A DNA stretch of 64,000 nucleotides from Echeneis naucrates (GCF_900963305.1 NC_042514.1:18504029-18568028), one strand, 5' to 3'; positions 31,565-43,010 are shown, numbered from the stretch's first letter. The notes: a model not told the origin generated them from the sequence alone. Numbers and translations: made by a program.

Positions 31565-31730
31565 TATTGACAGAGGTGGAAATAGTCCTGAAAAATTTGT
31601 ACTCAAAACATGTACGTTACATTTGTTAATTGGACTCAATTACAATGTTAAAATACTTCAGTAAAAGTAGAAAGTACTCTTCTCAAAAACTACTCAAAGT
31701 ATCAATTACTTTATAACTGATATACTGTTT
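31565..31730. repeat. hAT-type MITE-like remnant
   Basis: Begins CAGAGGTGGAAATAG and continues with ACTCAA and AGTAAAAGTAGAAAGTACTC motifs, as in widespread fish hAT-derived repeats. The mirror copy in arm 2 is at about 58,193-58,330. Confidence 0.5.
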
Positions 31731-31739
31731 ACAAGGAAT

Positions 31740-32880
31740 TTTGTTTGACAAAAATGCACAGAGCAGCTTAAACCTTTCCCAATACACTGCGAACAACAGG
31801 AAGGTGTCCTAAACTCTTAGACATAATAGCATTTCTGTCACACTTCACTTTCTGAACCTTTTGATCAGTTTCAGTAAGAGCTGGTTTTCCAAGTCTCTCC
31901 GACTTCATTTGGTATGATTATTATGAGGAGCGTAAAGAGTGTAAACACACGGCACACACTGACATATGAATAGCTCACTGACTCCACAAGTCACACCATT
32001 CCAGTCAGCCTCAATTTATCCAACTGTGATACTGTTGAAGGACTCCAATAAGCAGGAATAATAAAATAGAAAAGGCAAAATTACATAAATACTGCACACA
32101 AAATAACTATGTGGGTTTGTGCACAAAACTGCAAGAGATTAGAGTGAAAGTCATTTTAATGGATTTTATATGTTGCAGGCTGTTTTGATATTTACATAGT
32201 GAAAAGTGGGGTTACATCATGCTGACAAAAGCAAATATGGACGGATCTGAGAAACTCTCTGCTGCTCACAGAGATGAGAATTCATGGGAATAAATCACAA
32301 TATATTAGTGGTGTGTGTCTTTATTTCTCGCCCCCCCACCGATGGTTTGCTTAATGTCTGAGATGTGTGTGTGGTTGGGACGAGAGAGAGAAGCCCCAAA
32401 AAGATGGTCACCACAGTTGCAGACTGAAGTCTACCGGATCAGGTATTGGGTCCTTTAACTAGTGATGACTGACTTATCACTGATCACAGTGATTGACAAG
32501 CTGGACCAAACGGCTTGATGGTACTTAATTAAAGGTGAAAATATATTAATATTATTTTGATTAAATTTGGCAAATTAGATTTCATTATTTGTCGTCCCCT
32601 TCACTGGAGCTGTGCGACTCTCATCCGCTTTTGAGCGGTGATCATTTATATATATATATATGGGATTCAACTTCCCAGCAGCAGTTTTTTTTTCTGCTTC
32701 CGAGTACACTAAAATGCAATATAACTACACTTATACTCTTACTGTTACTTCTACAAATAATTTCTAAAAATAATTGCTTGTCTACTTACCGCTTTCACAA
32801 AATGTATCGCTAAAAGATGTGAACTCTGAACCCTGTGGCTGCCGCAGGCAAAAATGACAGCAATTACAAAATATCATTGG
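31740..32880. other. arm 1 unassigned stretch
   Basis: AT-rich, with a (TA)n run near 32,648-32,662. Frames are short. A short region around 32,395-32,445 has modest codon-like character in the minus direction, but nothing is identified. Confidence 0.4.
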
Positions 32881-32899
32881 ACAAGAGCGCTGTCAATAA

Positions 32900-33261
32900 C
32901 GGATATGCCGCATTGTGATTGGTCAATATAATAGTTTGGGTGGATTTAACGCAGTCGGGAGGGGGGGGAGCCACCGAAGGACTTAGCAAATGAAGGTAAG
33001 CTAACTCTTTGCTAAATGTAATTCCCAACAGGTAGGATGTATTTAATTCGGTTGTACAACTTTGAAGAATCTTGTCCGCAGTGTACGGTAGTTAAGTTAG
33101 CTAGTCTGAAACTGGGACCACATTAAGCTATTATCTTGTTAACCTTAGCTAACTACCATGGTAGCATGGCAGGGGGAGGCCGTGTGAACGGGCTATATAT
33201 TATCTTAAAGCCCGACGGGAAAGCTCGGGACGTGTCTGATACTGGCCAGGACGTCGGCGAG
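32900..33261 (+). CDS. candidate first exons of an unknown small host gene (arm 1)
   Basis: A GATTGG (inverted CCAAT) and GC-rich start region precedes a possible short exon ending at a GTAAGC donor (about 32,997). The coding exon opens with ATG at 33,166 and reads MAGGGRVNGLYIIL to DVGE over 32 codons, followed by a GTAGGT donor at 33,262. Base composition is GC-richer than its surroundings. Family not recognised. The arm 2 copy differs by small indels that break this frame, so either this is a pseudogene pair or one copy is mis-sequenced. Confidence 0.35.
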
Positions 33262-33596
33262 GTAGGTCTGATTTGATCATTTCCCCTTTCTGTGCCTCTG
33301 ATATGTGCACAGAAGCTACATGGTTAACTGTGAAATTTCGTCATATCAAAAGTTTTGATATAAATCTCAGCATTTATTGTTTCTGTGGTGTTTCTAAGGG
33401 TAGGCGACTCAAGTATTTTGGTGTAGATATTGAATGTTTGTCAATTCTCAAGTGTTTTGAAACGGTTAAATTCAGCACCAAATTTGTGTTACAAATGGCA
33501 TCAATACAGAAAATTCTATGTTGAAATGATATAATTAATTTGGAACCACTTCTTAAATTTGTGACTTTAATATGTTGCGCTATTGTGTATTCACAG

Positions 33597-33808
33597 AATG
33601 GATTGCCTGGTGGGAAATTTTAAAAAGATTCCCAAAAGAGCAGGCGTCCTACCAAAGCTCACCCAAAGATGACCAGGATGGTAAAACAGTCTTTCCTCAA
33701 CATTCGATGCCACGCCTTGAAATTTCTTTTTTATTGTCACAAATACACCACCACATTTCTCCACCTTCATGCATATTGCTCCAAGTGAAGGAGAGCAAAG
33801 CACAGTAG
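33597..33808 (+). CDS. candidate next exon of the unknown small gene (arm 1)
   Basis: A TATTCACAG acceptor precedes a frame reading EWIAWWEILKRFPKE, a Trp-rich basic stretch, ending after KESKAQ in arm 1. In arm 2 the same frame runs on to an acidic Gly/Ser-rich tail ending ESGRGKT. A donor-like GATGGTAAAA lies at 33,677-33,686. The phase fits the previous exon only if the weaker donor GTCTGA near 33,265 is used. Confidence 0.3.
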
Positions 33809-35264
33809 TGGGAGAGCTGAGTGAAGGATCAGGAGACGGAGATGAGAGTGGAAGAGGAAAAACCTAAAGGGAAGCACAGGCTATCAGGCTGGGACCCTAA
33901 ATGGGTTGGAAAAAAAAAACCACACTGATAATGGTGAGTGTTGATTATTGATTAACTTTTTTTTTTTTTTTTGCATAATATACATTCAATGTATCAGTTA
34001 AATGAATAACAAATAAATTCAGTGTGTTTCTGCTGTAAGAGCAATGATCATAATGCTACCTTACTCTGTCCCTATAGGAATTAATTTAATTTATTTTTTT
34101 TTACTTTTTACATTCAGCCTTTATCTGACATTGTATAGGTTATAATGGTTTTAAGGGAAAAAAAACATTTTCAACTAACCAACCAATAAATAGGTTGTAA
34201 AAGTTAAATCTGCAGTCAAGTGTCCTTTGTTTACGCCACCACGGCCCCTCAGGGAGCCTGCCCCAACTGCTGAAAAATTCCTAAAGGCAATACTATGAAG
34301 AATCATTGTTTTACTGCACATGTTTTTGATCTATTTCTATCTTATTTCTTTTGATAATATTTTTAAGTTTTATTTTAGATTATATTCATTTATTATTAGT
34401 TTAGAAATTGCATGTTTAATTTATGATTGCTTAGTATGTAGGACTTCTTTGCTTAAAATGTCTTTTTGTATTTTTGATATCTGAAAGTGGATACACAGCA
34501 AAAATCTATAAGGTCTGTGTGGTCAACCCCTTTGTAGCAACTTCTTGTTTTATGAATACAATTAAACATTAGCCTATGAAATGTTCAATGTATTGTGTAT
34601 TGCACATTCAGTGTAATGCACTTCATCTATGAGAGGTCATCTGGCTCATATGTATGTGTAGATCAACATGGCAGCTGTTAACAGTCACGACCAAAGTAAA
34701 AGGAGGCAGCAACAGTTCAGTCCTGTTTAATGTTCCACGTCACCCTTTCCCATAATTGAAAGGGTGATGTGGAACTGACTGGGACATAATATATTTTGAG
34801 TTGTAATTTGTCTTAAACCACCCATAAAGTCTATGTCACCTTCTTTAAGGCATTTACATCTTAGTTGCAATGCAGCATGTTGTGCCTCATCCATGGGAGC
34901 CCCATCTTCCCAAAGATCCAAACAGCTACAGCCAAGGATGAAAAGTTAAAATATAAGAAAGAGATGTTATAGTTCATGTAAAAGTGATACTAAACTAAGG
35001 TAGGCTTTGGGTGGACCCAGTCCAAAATGACCAACAAAAGAAATCTAACTGAGGGAGAGGTAACTGACCTAAAACAAAAAGAACAAAGCCAAAAAGGTTA
35101 ACCTCCCTAATTAAAAAACGCAGGAGAAAATGGGTGAACAAAGCAAATGGTGGTCCAGCCCTACACAAAAACAAGCTTTACTGCTCATGTGGCTGTTTGG
35201 ATGAAGCAGAGAATGCGCGATGTATGTCAATATGTACTTGATAATTCCTTCAATAGTCTCATAT
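33809..35264. other. arm 1 unassigned stretch
   Basis: AT-rich with a poly-T run at 33,959-33,973. The part 34,840-35,152 has a diverged third copy in the spacer at 47,440-47,757, where it lies directly beyond the PLAC8-like last exon. No gene seen. Confidence 0.5.
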
Positions 35265-35451
35265 CTGAATATTATATCTGTCTCGAATGCCAACCCTCAG
35301 AGCCGAGGCCAGCAGGAGGTGCACAAAGAGGTATTCCACAGGCTGATGTTATGGCAGGGCTGCAGAGGTCACATAATGGGAGACAACGGTTCTCCCCAAA
35401 TTTTCCTGAACTGTGCAGGCAAGGCAAGGCAACACCAGAAACCATAGCAAC
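35265..35451 (-). pseudogene. PLAC8/cornifelin-like exon 3 (arm 1)
   Basis: Minus-strand homologue of the intact exon at 54,434 (arm 2): the FGENRCLPLCDLCSPAI core is present with an acceptor TTTTGCAG upstream. Compared with arm 2 it has three one-base differences in short runs that shift the frame. The position where a GT donor should follow ATTCAG reads AT (ATATGAG) in both arms, so normal splicing to a last exon is not expected. Confidence 0.75.
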
Positions 35452-35563
35452 CTGCAAAACACGAGTTGGAATTTATAGGATGACAATCTAAGTTTGTTTG
35501 TATCCGTGAAAGGAACGGTATGTGACAGATTATGTGTAAAATAAATTTGATTCTTTTTCTTAC

Positions 35564-35639
35564 AGGATTTTACTTCATCAAAGCAGTCAAACAGGCCAGT
35601 GTTCCAGGTTGTCAAGGGATATTGCCATTGCCGATTCAA
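35564..35639 (-). pseudogene. PLAC8/cornifelin-like exon 2 (arm 1)
   Basis: Encodes PLTTWNTGLFDCFDEVKS before a proper GTAAGA donor. Unlike arm 2, the ATG is out of frame because of one extra A in the start region and one fewer A upstream. Confidence 0.7.
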
Positions 35640-35765
35640 CTTACAGCAGAGAAGAATGAACATGAAGTACAACCACAAATCAATTTTTTCTCTGATCACT
35701 TTTGAGCACCTGGTGAATTCATTTGTACCTTTACAAATGCAAATTCATAATTTACACATTGTTAA

Positions 35766-35960
35766 ACTCAGGGTGGTCGGCATAGTGGTTAGCGTTGTCA
35801 CCCCACAATAAGAAGTTCCAGGCTGGGGCCTTTCTGTGTGGAGTTTGTATGTTCTCCCTTTGTCTGTGTGGGTTTCCTCCCACCGTCCAAAGACATGCAC
35901 GTTTGGGTTAATTGGTGATCTACCCCGCCCCTCGCTCATGTGAGCTGGGACCTGCGACTG
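35766..35960. repeat. tRNA-like SINE-type interspersed repeat
   Basis: Contains CATAGTGGTTAGCGTTGTC, TGTGTGGAGTTTG, TCCTCCCACCGTCCAAAGACATGC and GGTTAATTGGTGA, hallmarks of a very common teleost short repeat. A box-A-like tRNA head is visible; exact family not named. The mirror copy is at 53,925-54,115. Confidence 0.55.
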
Positions 35961-36295
35961 AAGGTGAATGAACAAAATGTCAGAGCCTTCAGATGCTGTT
36001 TCATTATTTAATTCACTTCTTTCCACTACTGCTTGTTTTTGCTGTTTTTGTTGACATACCATGTCACTAAATCCTTAGTTTCATTTAGTCCACTTAATTT
36101 GGATTTTATGACTAGTATTGCTCATACTGGCTCAAGCAGTAACATATACATTTTTAGTACATATATATTTTGATGTATGTTAACTTGCACATTTGTATAT
36201 TTTGCTCTTGTAAATAACTTTTTTGCATTGTATTTTATGTTGTGCAGTTTGTCTGATATCTGGCTGCTGGGATCACTGAAGTACATCTATCTATT

Positions 36296-36379
36296 TACAG
36301 TACAGGCCAAAAGTTTGGACATACTTTCCTATTCATTTTGAAGTGAGAAGGTGTGCTCAAACTTTTGGCCTGTACTGTA
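36296..36379. mobile_element. Tc1-type palindromic MITE
   Basis: TACAGTACAGGCC to TGTACTGTA, an 84 bp foldback flanked by TA, beside a (TCTA)n microsatellite at 36,381-36,420. Confidence 0.8.
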
Positions 36380-36659
36380 TCTGCCTATCTATCTATCTAT
36401 CTATCTGTCTGTCTATCTATAAACTCAGGGGACAGCAAGTCCATACCTGAATTGTATGAATGTGAATCATTGTAAGTCAAGTAGGTCCTCTAAACAAAAA
36501 CCTGTGTTTTAATTGTGAGGAATTTATTCAGCGATACTTCTGGCCTCTCAGCAGCTAACCAGTTGGTACTGATGATTTTCATTACATGACTAATTGTAGC
36601 ACAACAACAATCAGGGACTTTGTCTGCCTTTTGGTTCCTTAAATGCTGTGCTGAATCAG

Positions 36660-37430
36660 CCTCCTTTAATCTAAATACAGTACAGGACAAAAGTTTGGAC
36701 ACACCCTCTCATTCTAAATGAACAGAAAAATATGTCCAAACTTTTGGCCTGTACGGTAAATAAAGCATTAAAATGAGAGCAATAATACCAGTTCCAGCAA
36801 AAGTGCTGTCTGTATTTGAAAACAGGTAACTGCACTGCATGTTTCTTTTGTTTGTGTTTGTTTTATTGGCGCTTCAAAATGCTTTACATGAGGTCATGGC
36901 CATGTATATGTTCACACATTCATATAACACTTTTTATAGGCATACAGTGCTTTTATACAAAAATATGTCAACAGCTCATCACCTGCAGTTATATGAGGAA
37001 CAATTTGGAGTTCCTGTCCAAAGACGTTGAAATAATCCACCCTCTATATATATTAAGAACTTCCTGAGCCTTAAACGCCCATCTTTTTTGTATTTTGTGC
37101 AGGGTTTGTCTGTACAAGGTACAATGTACCAGTTCTGAGTTGTTATCTTTAGTTTCTGCAGCAGTACGATAAAGCTTGTAACTTACTATTAAGATAAAAA
37201 CTAAAAGTCTTACCTTGATTGAGTAGACAGTCTGTTATAACTCAGGAGGGTTGCAAAGCTATGTGTCCTGCTCGAGGAGCGGCATTTATCTCATGTCAAC
37301 AAAGTCATCACAAACATGCAGCAGAACCTGACTGTACAAGGAGGGGTGTTCACTAATGGGCAATATATTTTTAGTTAAATACAGCTGTAGCAAATCATCT
37401 GAACACTAAATGGTAAAAATTGGTTCCATG
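36660..37430. repeat. segment X, copy 2 (inside arm 1)
   Basis: Second copy of the 760 bp segment at 30,004, starting with a Tc1-type MITE at 36,676-36,759. The mirror copy in arm 2 is at about 52,452-53,217. Confidence 0.85.
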
Positions 37431-37940
37431 TCACAGAGTCAGAGCAATACACTCCCATACAATAGAATTATTTTGTATACATAATCACATAAATACACTT
37501 ATTTACCTTGCCTTTGGCTACTGTTCTCAAAGTAATTCCTCAGCAAGTCATTTCCAAAATCCCTTTGAAATCAGAATTATAATGTGCTCAATTGCAGATG
37601 CCACAGCCTCTCTGATACAGTATCTAATATTATAGTATTTTTATGTATGAGAAGAGTCAAATCAGTGCTTCACTGTGACAAAATAAATGGTACCACAAGT
37701 GCCTGCAGCCAAAAAAGGATTAAAGTTAGACAATGATCTCAAAATACATTTCAATTAGGTTGTTTAAAAATGATTCCTTTTCATAACTGTGCATTACACA
37801 ATCTTTTCTATTATTATTTGAATTACTATTTCACTGTGATACATATTAATGAACTCTTCAGTAAATATGTACCAGATAGCCAGAAGCCAGTTTCCATCTT
37901 GTAGCGGTGGCCAGATGTTACAATAGCCTCCCTGACCTGC

Positions 37941-37971
<31 letters not shown>

Positions 37972-38240
37972 CACCACCTTGTGTGTAGTGATCACTGCTG
38001 CAGAGACAAACCACAGTTCAAAAACAATAAAACAGTTTGAGCAGCCAGGACTCCACCGATATATCCAGACATCCTCACAAACAGGGAGGCAGAGCCCCAT
38101 AACACCCACTTTCACGTCTTAAGCCGTGATTGTCACTAAAGTCATGCAATTACACCTTGTTATTGTTTCAAATGTGACGATGTCATGCTGCTTACTGAAA
38201 GGACGTTAGCTGAGCTCAGACAGACTGGCAGGCAGCTCTG
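37431..38240. other. arm 1 unassigned stretch with (CTG)n
   Basis: Holds a (CTG)n run at about 37,941-37,971 (mirror: (CAG)n at 51,907-51,934). Short frames through it look like polyalanine or polyserine shadows; no gene is supported. Confidence 0.5.
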
Positions 38241-38745
38241 ATGCTCTGAGGGAGGGCGTGTGACGTCATTGTGTCTTCAAGCACCGGACCTACGAGATTA
38301 GTCTCCATGACAACTGCACGTCGTTGAAAGACATTTGATATGATTCTGGTTTTGTGGACACTGTCACGTGATGACTTTCTGGCCAGCTCCGCATGTAACG
38401 CAGCAGTTTACAGCAGCTCCACCCTTTTCTGCCGTCATCTCTCCATCTCTGATAGCTCCCGCCATCCCGCTCACATAAAGATTCGGGCACATGGGCAGCA
38501 GCCAATCAGGTGCGAGTTCCAATGTTTTCGACCAATCATCAGCGATTAGAGTGACAGTGACGTCCAAACTCCCTCACCCCTTCGATGTCACCGTGACGTC
38601 TACCTGCCTCCCCCGGGGAGTATAAATAGCAGCTGTGAGCTGTCTCCTCTTCACATCTCCCCACAGGGGAGAGCTGAACGTCCTGAGACTCTGGGGGACG
38701 CTCAGGCTCCGGCCTGAGAGTCACTGACGGTGCCTTTCGGTAAGG
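38240..38745 (+). promoter_or_regulatory. CRE/CCAAT/TATA promoter-like segment with 5' splice donor (arm 1)
   Basis: In order: TGACGTCA (38,261), CACGTG (38,365), CCAAT (38,502 and 38,532), GTGACGTC (38,593), TATAAATA (38,621), then a GC-rich leader and a consensus donor CGGTAAGG (38,738). The arrangement fits a Pol II promoter with a start near 38,650 transcribing toward the spacer. What it drives is unknown; no coding exon follows before the pyrimidine tract. It could instead belong to an old LTR, since a split copy in the spacer flanks a Ty3-type fossil. Confidence 0.5.
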
Positions 38746-38987
38746 GGCGCTGTCGGTGGGGGCCTCTGGTGTCCAACTTGGACGCTCTGAGGCTCGTCCT
38801 GAAAAGCCTCCCCAGAAGAGGACAAGTACAGGAGGACTGCTGTTCTCCTGTATTTGGACGAATCTGGGAGGCGAACCGGACAGGCGCCTGGCTGAGCTGT
38901 TGTTTTTTTATTTAGGGGCTCAGTTTAGAAAAAATAGTTAATTAAACTATATTAAATTTATGTTTCTTGTTTGTTTGTTTGTTTGTA

Positions 38988-40040
38988 ATCTCTCTCTCTC
39001 CTCTCCCCGCCTCTCACTCTCTCTCCTTCTCCTCTCTCTCTCTCTCTTTCCCCCTTTCTTCCCCCCCTTTCTTTTCCCTCTTTCCCCCCCTCTTTCTTTC
39101 CCCCCTTTCTTCCTCCCCTTTCTTTCCCCCTCTCTTTCCCCCCCCTTTCTTCCCCCCCCCTCTTTCTTCCCCCTTTCCCCCCCCCTTTCTTTCCCCTCTT
39201 TCCCCTTTCCCCCCCCTTTCTTTCCCCCTTTCTTTCCCACTTTCTCCCCCCCCCCTTCTTCCCCCTTTCCCCCCCCTCTTTCTTTCCCCCTTTCCCCCCC
39301 CTTTCTTTCCCCCTTTCCCCCCCTCTTCTTTCCCCCTTTCCCCCCCCCTTTCTTTCCCCCCTTCTTTCCCACTTTCTCCCTCTCCCCCCCCCCCTTTCTT
39401 TCCCCCCTTTCTTTCCCCCTTTCCCCCCTTTTCTTTCCCCCCCCCTCTTTCTTTCCCCCCTTTCCCCCCCCTTTCTTTCCCCCTTTCTTTCCCACTTTCT
39501 CCCCCCCCCCCCCTCTCTTCCCCCCCCCTTTCTTTCCCCCCTTTCCCCCCCCTTTCTTTCCCCCTTTTCCCCCCCCTTTCTTTCCCCCTTTCTTTCCCAC
39601 TTTCTCCCCCCCCTTTCTTTCCCCCCTCTCTTCCCCCCCTTCTTTCCCCCTTTCCCCCCCTTTCTTTCCCCTCTTTCCCCCCCTTTCTTCCCCCCTCTTT
39701 CCCCCCCCCTTTCTTTCCCCCTTTCCCCCCCCTTTCTTTCCCCCTTTCCCCCCCTCTTTCTTTCCCCCTTCTCTCCCCCCCCTTTCTTCCCCCCTCTCCC
39801 CCCCCCCCTTTCTTTCCCCCTTTCCCCCCCCCCTTCTTTCCCCCTTTCTTCCCCCCCCTTTCTTTCCCCCTTTCCCCCCCCCCTTCTTTCCCCCTTTCTT
39901 CCCCCCCCTTTCTTCCCCCCTTTCTTTCCCCCTCTCTTTCCCCCTCTTTCCCCCTTTTCCCCCCCTTTCTTTCCCCCCTTCTTCCCTCTCTCTTTCTCCC
40001 CCCTTCCTCCCCCCCCCCCCCCCTCCCTCTCTGCCCCCCC
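38988..40040. repeat. 1 kb polypyrimidine tract (arm 1)
   Basis: Almost pure C and T on the plus strand, built from C3-9 T3 C T3-like units (CCCCCTTTCTTT). Long frames in it are compositional artefacts. Such mirror-rich tracts can form triplex (H-) DNA and often stall polymerases and assemblies. Confidence 0.95.
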
Positions 40041-41190
40041 AACCTGATTCTGTTTCACAGAATAAACACTTCAATGTCAAATCAATCAAAGAGTGCATCC
40101 AAACCTACTCGTTCACTTGGGTAGTCATTTTTTATCATGCTGCTTCTCCTTTGCTGCTGCAGCGGTGAAACATGTGCTCATCCTCTCCATGGGCCTGCAT
40201 TAACACCTCCAACTCCATCGGGTTGATATAACTGCATCTTTTTTCTTTCCCGGTTGTCTCAAGGTCGACATACTCAGAGTTGATTGAACCAACTCACATC
40301 AGCTGTTCTGGAACCGGATATTCAGATTTTCCCATCTCAGAGTTCAGGGTTAGACTCAGAGTTTGTTGAACCTCCTACCTAGAATACCCCCCAGGTCTCC
40401 CCCAGAAGCAGGGAGAAGGGAGGGGCCTGTGGGAAGATGGTATGAAGCCTTTTGTGCTGGAATAAACCGTCAGTTATAGTGAAAGGTGATTGGGGCAGGA
40501 GGTTGAGCCATACGTGGATAACCGTAAGAGATCGTAGCTTACGGTTAGAAATATAAATGGGAATAACATCTTTTCATTCATGTACAGTTCATCAGGAGAG
40601 AACTGTACTTGCAAGCAGTTCAAAATTAAATATCAAAATATCATTCCAAAAAGGGATATTTTGCTGGGCTATGATTGTACATCACTTTGATTTTCATTTC
40701 ATTTTTTTTAAATTGACTTAAGCTATTAAACAAAGTAAATATTCATGTAAACCCCTAATAAAATGTTTTAACGTCATCTCATTTAATAGCCCACTGAGTA
40801 AATGAACACATACAATGTTTACCCATTTTTATTGAAGTAATTCAAAAAGTGACATGTGTACACGAACGAAAATAAAATCTACTCATTTAAAAAAAAAAGA
40901 GACTGCTTAGCCAACAGAAAGAAGGCAGAGGCCTGAAAAATGAGTGGAGCTGCCACCACCACCTCTGACAGAGGCTGAGGAGCTGAGGACATCCCGGGGT
41001 CACCCCCCAGGACACAAGTGCCTACATCAGATGTAAGTATAAACTTCTGTCTTTTAAAAAAGAAAACATATATATGTAACACTTCTTGTGTATATATGTC
41101 TGCACCCCGCCCCCAACAGTTGTGGATGGTGTCATCTGCCTCGTTCAGCCTCCGACTGAAACTCTTGAACATCTCTTGAAGCTAACATAA
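40041..41190. other. arm 1 inner stretch, repeat-derived
   Basis: Includes CTCAGAGTT-rich repeat sequence at 40,270-40,380. The segment 40,349-40,697 is absent from arm 2. About 40,393-40,447 recurs inverted at 46,755-46,812. No gene recognised. Confidence 0.45.
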
Positions 41191-41194
41191 CTTA

Positions 41195-41460
41195 GTGATT
41201 ACCAATGGCCTCTCACTTTTTCCCCCTCTGCTGCTCTGTGTTTCATGTTTAGTTTCCTTCTCAACTTCCTTTAGTGATAACGCTAAATGTCAAAAATGCA
41301 GTTTGTTTCGACATATGGAGGTGAGATTAAGTGAGCTAGCCAGACCCCTGTTGTCGGTGTGGGCCGACCTAGAGCAGCTCAGAGAGTTACTTCTCTCCCA
41401 GACATTCTCCAGCAGTCAGGATCTAGTCACAGCAGCAGCCCCCGGTTCAGGGCCTGGTCT
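41195..41460 (+). mobile_element. diverged L2-like ORF1 N-terminal fragment (arm 1)
   Basis: The frame MITNGLSLFPPLLLC has the same layout as L2 ORF1: Pro/Ser start, spaced cysteines with SFSDNAKCQKC, then a short helix MEVRLSELARPLL. It is from another family than the full-length L2. It is fused downstream to Tx1 sequence. Confidence 0.45.
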
Positions 41461-42890
41461 GGCTGCACCTTTACCAGTCCACAGGGGAGTGCAGCAGGGA
41501 GGGAGGGGGAGGGGCTGGCAGTGGTGGTCTTCCCCGGATGTCCCACAGCAGTAAAGCCGTCAGTGTACGCTGACGACATAATAGTGATTTTAAACACACA
41601 GAGGGACATTTGTGTTTTAGAGGAGAATGTGGCACTTTTTAACAAACTGTCTTCAGCCAGAGTGAAGTTTTGATAGTTAAAAAAAAAAAAGACCCTCTAA
41701 ATGAGCTGGTCTTACCAGGGGGGCTGTGTTGGAGGACTGGAGGGTTAAAGTACCTGTGTTTTTAGGTGATGAACTGTTTTTAAAGAAGAACTGGGACGGA
41801 GCCTTAGAAACCACACAGGGCAGACTGAGGAGGTGGGGCTGGCTCTTGCCCAGCATGTCATACAGAGGATGGACACTAGTGATAACAATCTGGTGTTTAT
41901 GTTTAAGCTGGCCTGTGTTGACCCCCTCCTCTCCAATTTTCTGCTCTCCAGGATCCTAGCAGTCCTGGTGGACTTCTTCTGGGACAAGCTGCACTGGACC
42001 ACTGGAGGAGCGTGCTGTCAGCACACAAGCTGCTCCTGCTGACGGACTACAGTGCTGGTGTGACAACCCCCCCCCGCCCCAGTGTCCGTCCCTGGTGGTC
42101 TGATGGGGGGGTCAAAGTTCAGGCAGTCGGTCAGAGATGAGCCTCAGAGAGGCCAGAGGTAAAGTCCTGTCAGTGCTGATGGTGGAGTGACTGAACAGGA
42201 AGAAGCTGCAGAGAGCTGACTCCCTCTGGAGAGCTCACCTGGGCCTAAGTGAGGAGGTCCGGCCTGAGTGGAGGAGCCTCTACAAACCTCCACTCACCAA
42301 AAAGGTGGCCAACCTTCAGTGGCAGTGACTTCTGCATGGGATCCTGTCAGTCAACACCTTCATCTCTATCCTCAACAAGTGTCCCTTCTGTGGTGTCGTA
42401 GAAACAGTCTTCCACTGTTTCTCCCAGTGTCCTCGCCTCGCCCCCTGTTCTCCCTGCTGGACAAACTGCTCAGGAAAGGAAAGGAAGAAAGGTGTTCCCT
42501 CTCCAGACCTTCATCCTGGGACTCAGGTAAAGGAGGGCCACCAAAAACAAGAGCCAGATGATCAAATTCATCTTGAAACAGTCAAAAATGACCATCTACG
42601 TCTCCAGGAAGAGGAAGGTTGAGGACAATGTGGACACTAACTCGGTCCACCTGTTCAGCAGGAAAGCCAGAATGCTGACTGATTTAAAATATTACAGAGA
42701 AATGCAAGACCTGGACCAGTTCAAAGAGGCCTGGACTCAGGGTCTGGTCCTGTGCTCAGTGGAGGAGGACCAGCTCCTCTTCTGCGATCAGCTGCTCTGA
42801 TCAATTTGTGCGTTTGTGATGCAAAGTGACAGAAAGATGTGATTAAACCTGTCTCTGAAAATGAGTAAAATAAAGTTGGTTTAAAAATAA
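41461..42890 (+). mobile_element. Tx1-clade LINE ORF2 fragment
   Basis: Pieces of reverse transcriptase (VHRGVQQG, then SVYADDIIVIL with the YADD catalytic box, 41,559-41,600), a thumb-like region with VLVDFFWDKLHW (about 41,960), WRSLYKPPLTKKVANLQW, and a zinc-knuckle CPFCGVVETVFHCFSQC (42,379-42,430), ending at a stop near 42,800. Domain order fits Tx1/L1-type ORF2. There is an internal deletion before YADD and several frame changes. Arm 1 ends inside it at 41,676. Confidence 0.75.
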
Positions 42891-43010
42891 CCCCCCCCCC
42901 CGAGTCTGGCTCTGCCTGAGGTTTCTGCCTCTTAAAGGAAGTCTTTCCTTGCCCCTTTTGCCAAGTGCTTGCTCGTGGGGGGATCTGTTGGGTCTCTAAA
43001 TCATTTTAGA
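42891..43010 (+). mobile_element. L2 3' UTR fragment
   Basis: CTGCCTCTTAAAGGAAGTC, GCCAAGTGCTTGCTC and GGGGATCTGTTGGGTCTC match the L2 3' end near 13,130-13,200, at lower identity. Confidence 0.8.

Larger units (their letters stand above)
30682..41676 (+). repeat. arm 1 of large inverted repeat
   Basis: The reverse complement of this stretch is found at 48,554-59,217, traced through both boundaries (TTCACTAATGGGC outside; GAAGTTTTGATAG inside). Arms match closely, with one-base indels, an extra roughly 345 bp in arm 1 (40,349-40,697), and about 100 bp missing next to the pyrimidine tract. Inner flanks differ: Tx1 LINE here, an L2 fragment at arm 2. Confidence 0.9.

Noticed and set aside
34727-34921. 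64-residue minus-strand frame as a host gene
   Set aside because: It is conserved between arms only because the arms are copies; no family resemblance or splice signals were seen.
36381-36420. (TCTA)n beside the MITE as a functional site
   Set aside because: Ordinary tetranucleotide microsatellite; nothing suggests function.
37907-38122. Polyalanine or polyserine protein over the (CTG)n run
   Set aside because: Frames are open in several readings because of the repeat, with no flanking coding signal or splice structure.
38947-40168. Very long open frames on both strands through the pyrimidine tract
   Set aside because: They are Pro/Ser/Phe or Gly/Lys/Glu runs created by CCCCTTTCTTT composition; they exist in several frames at once and have no domains.
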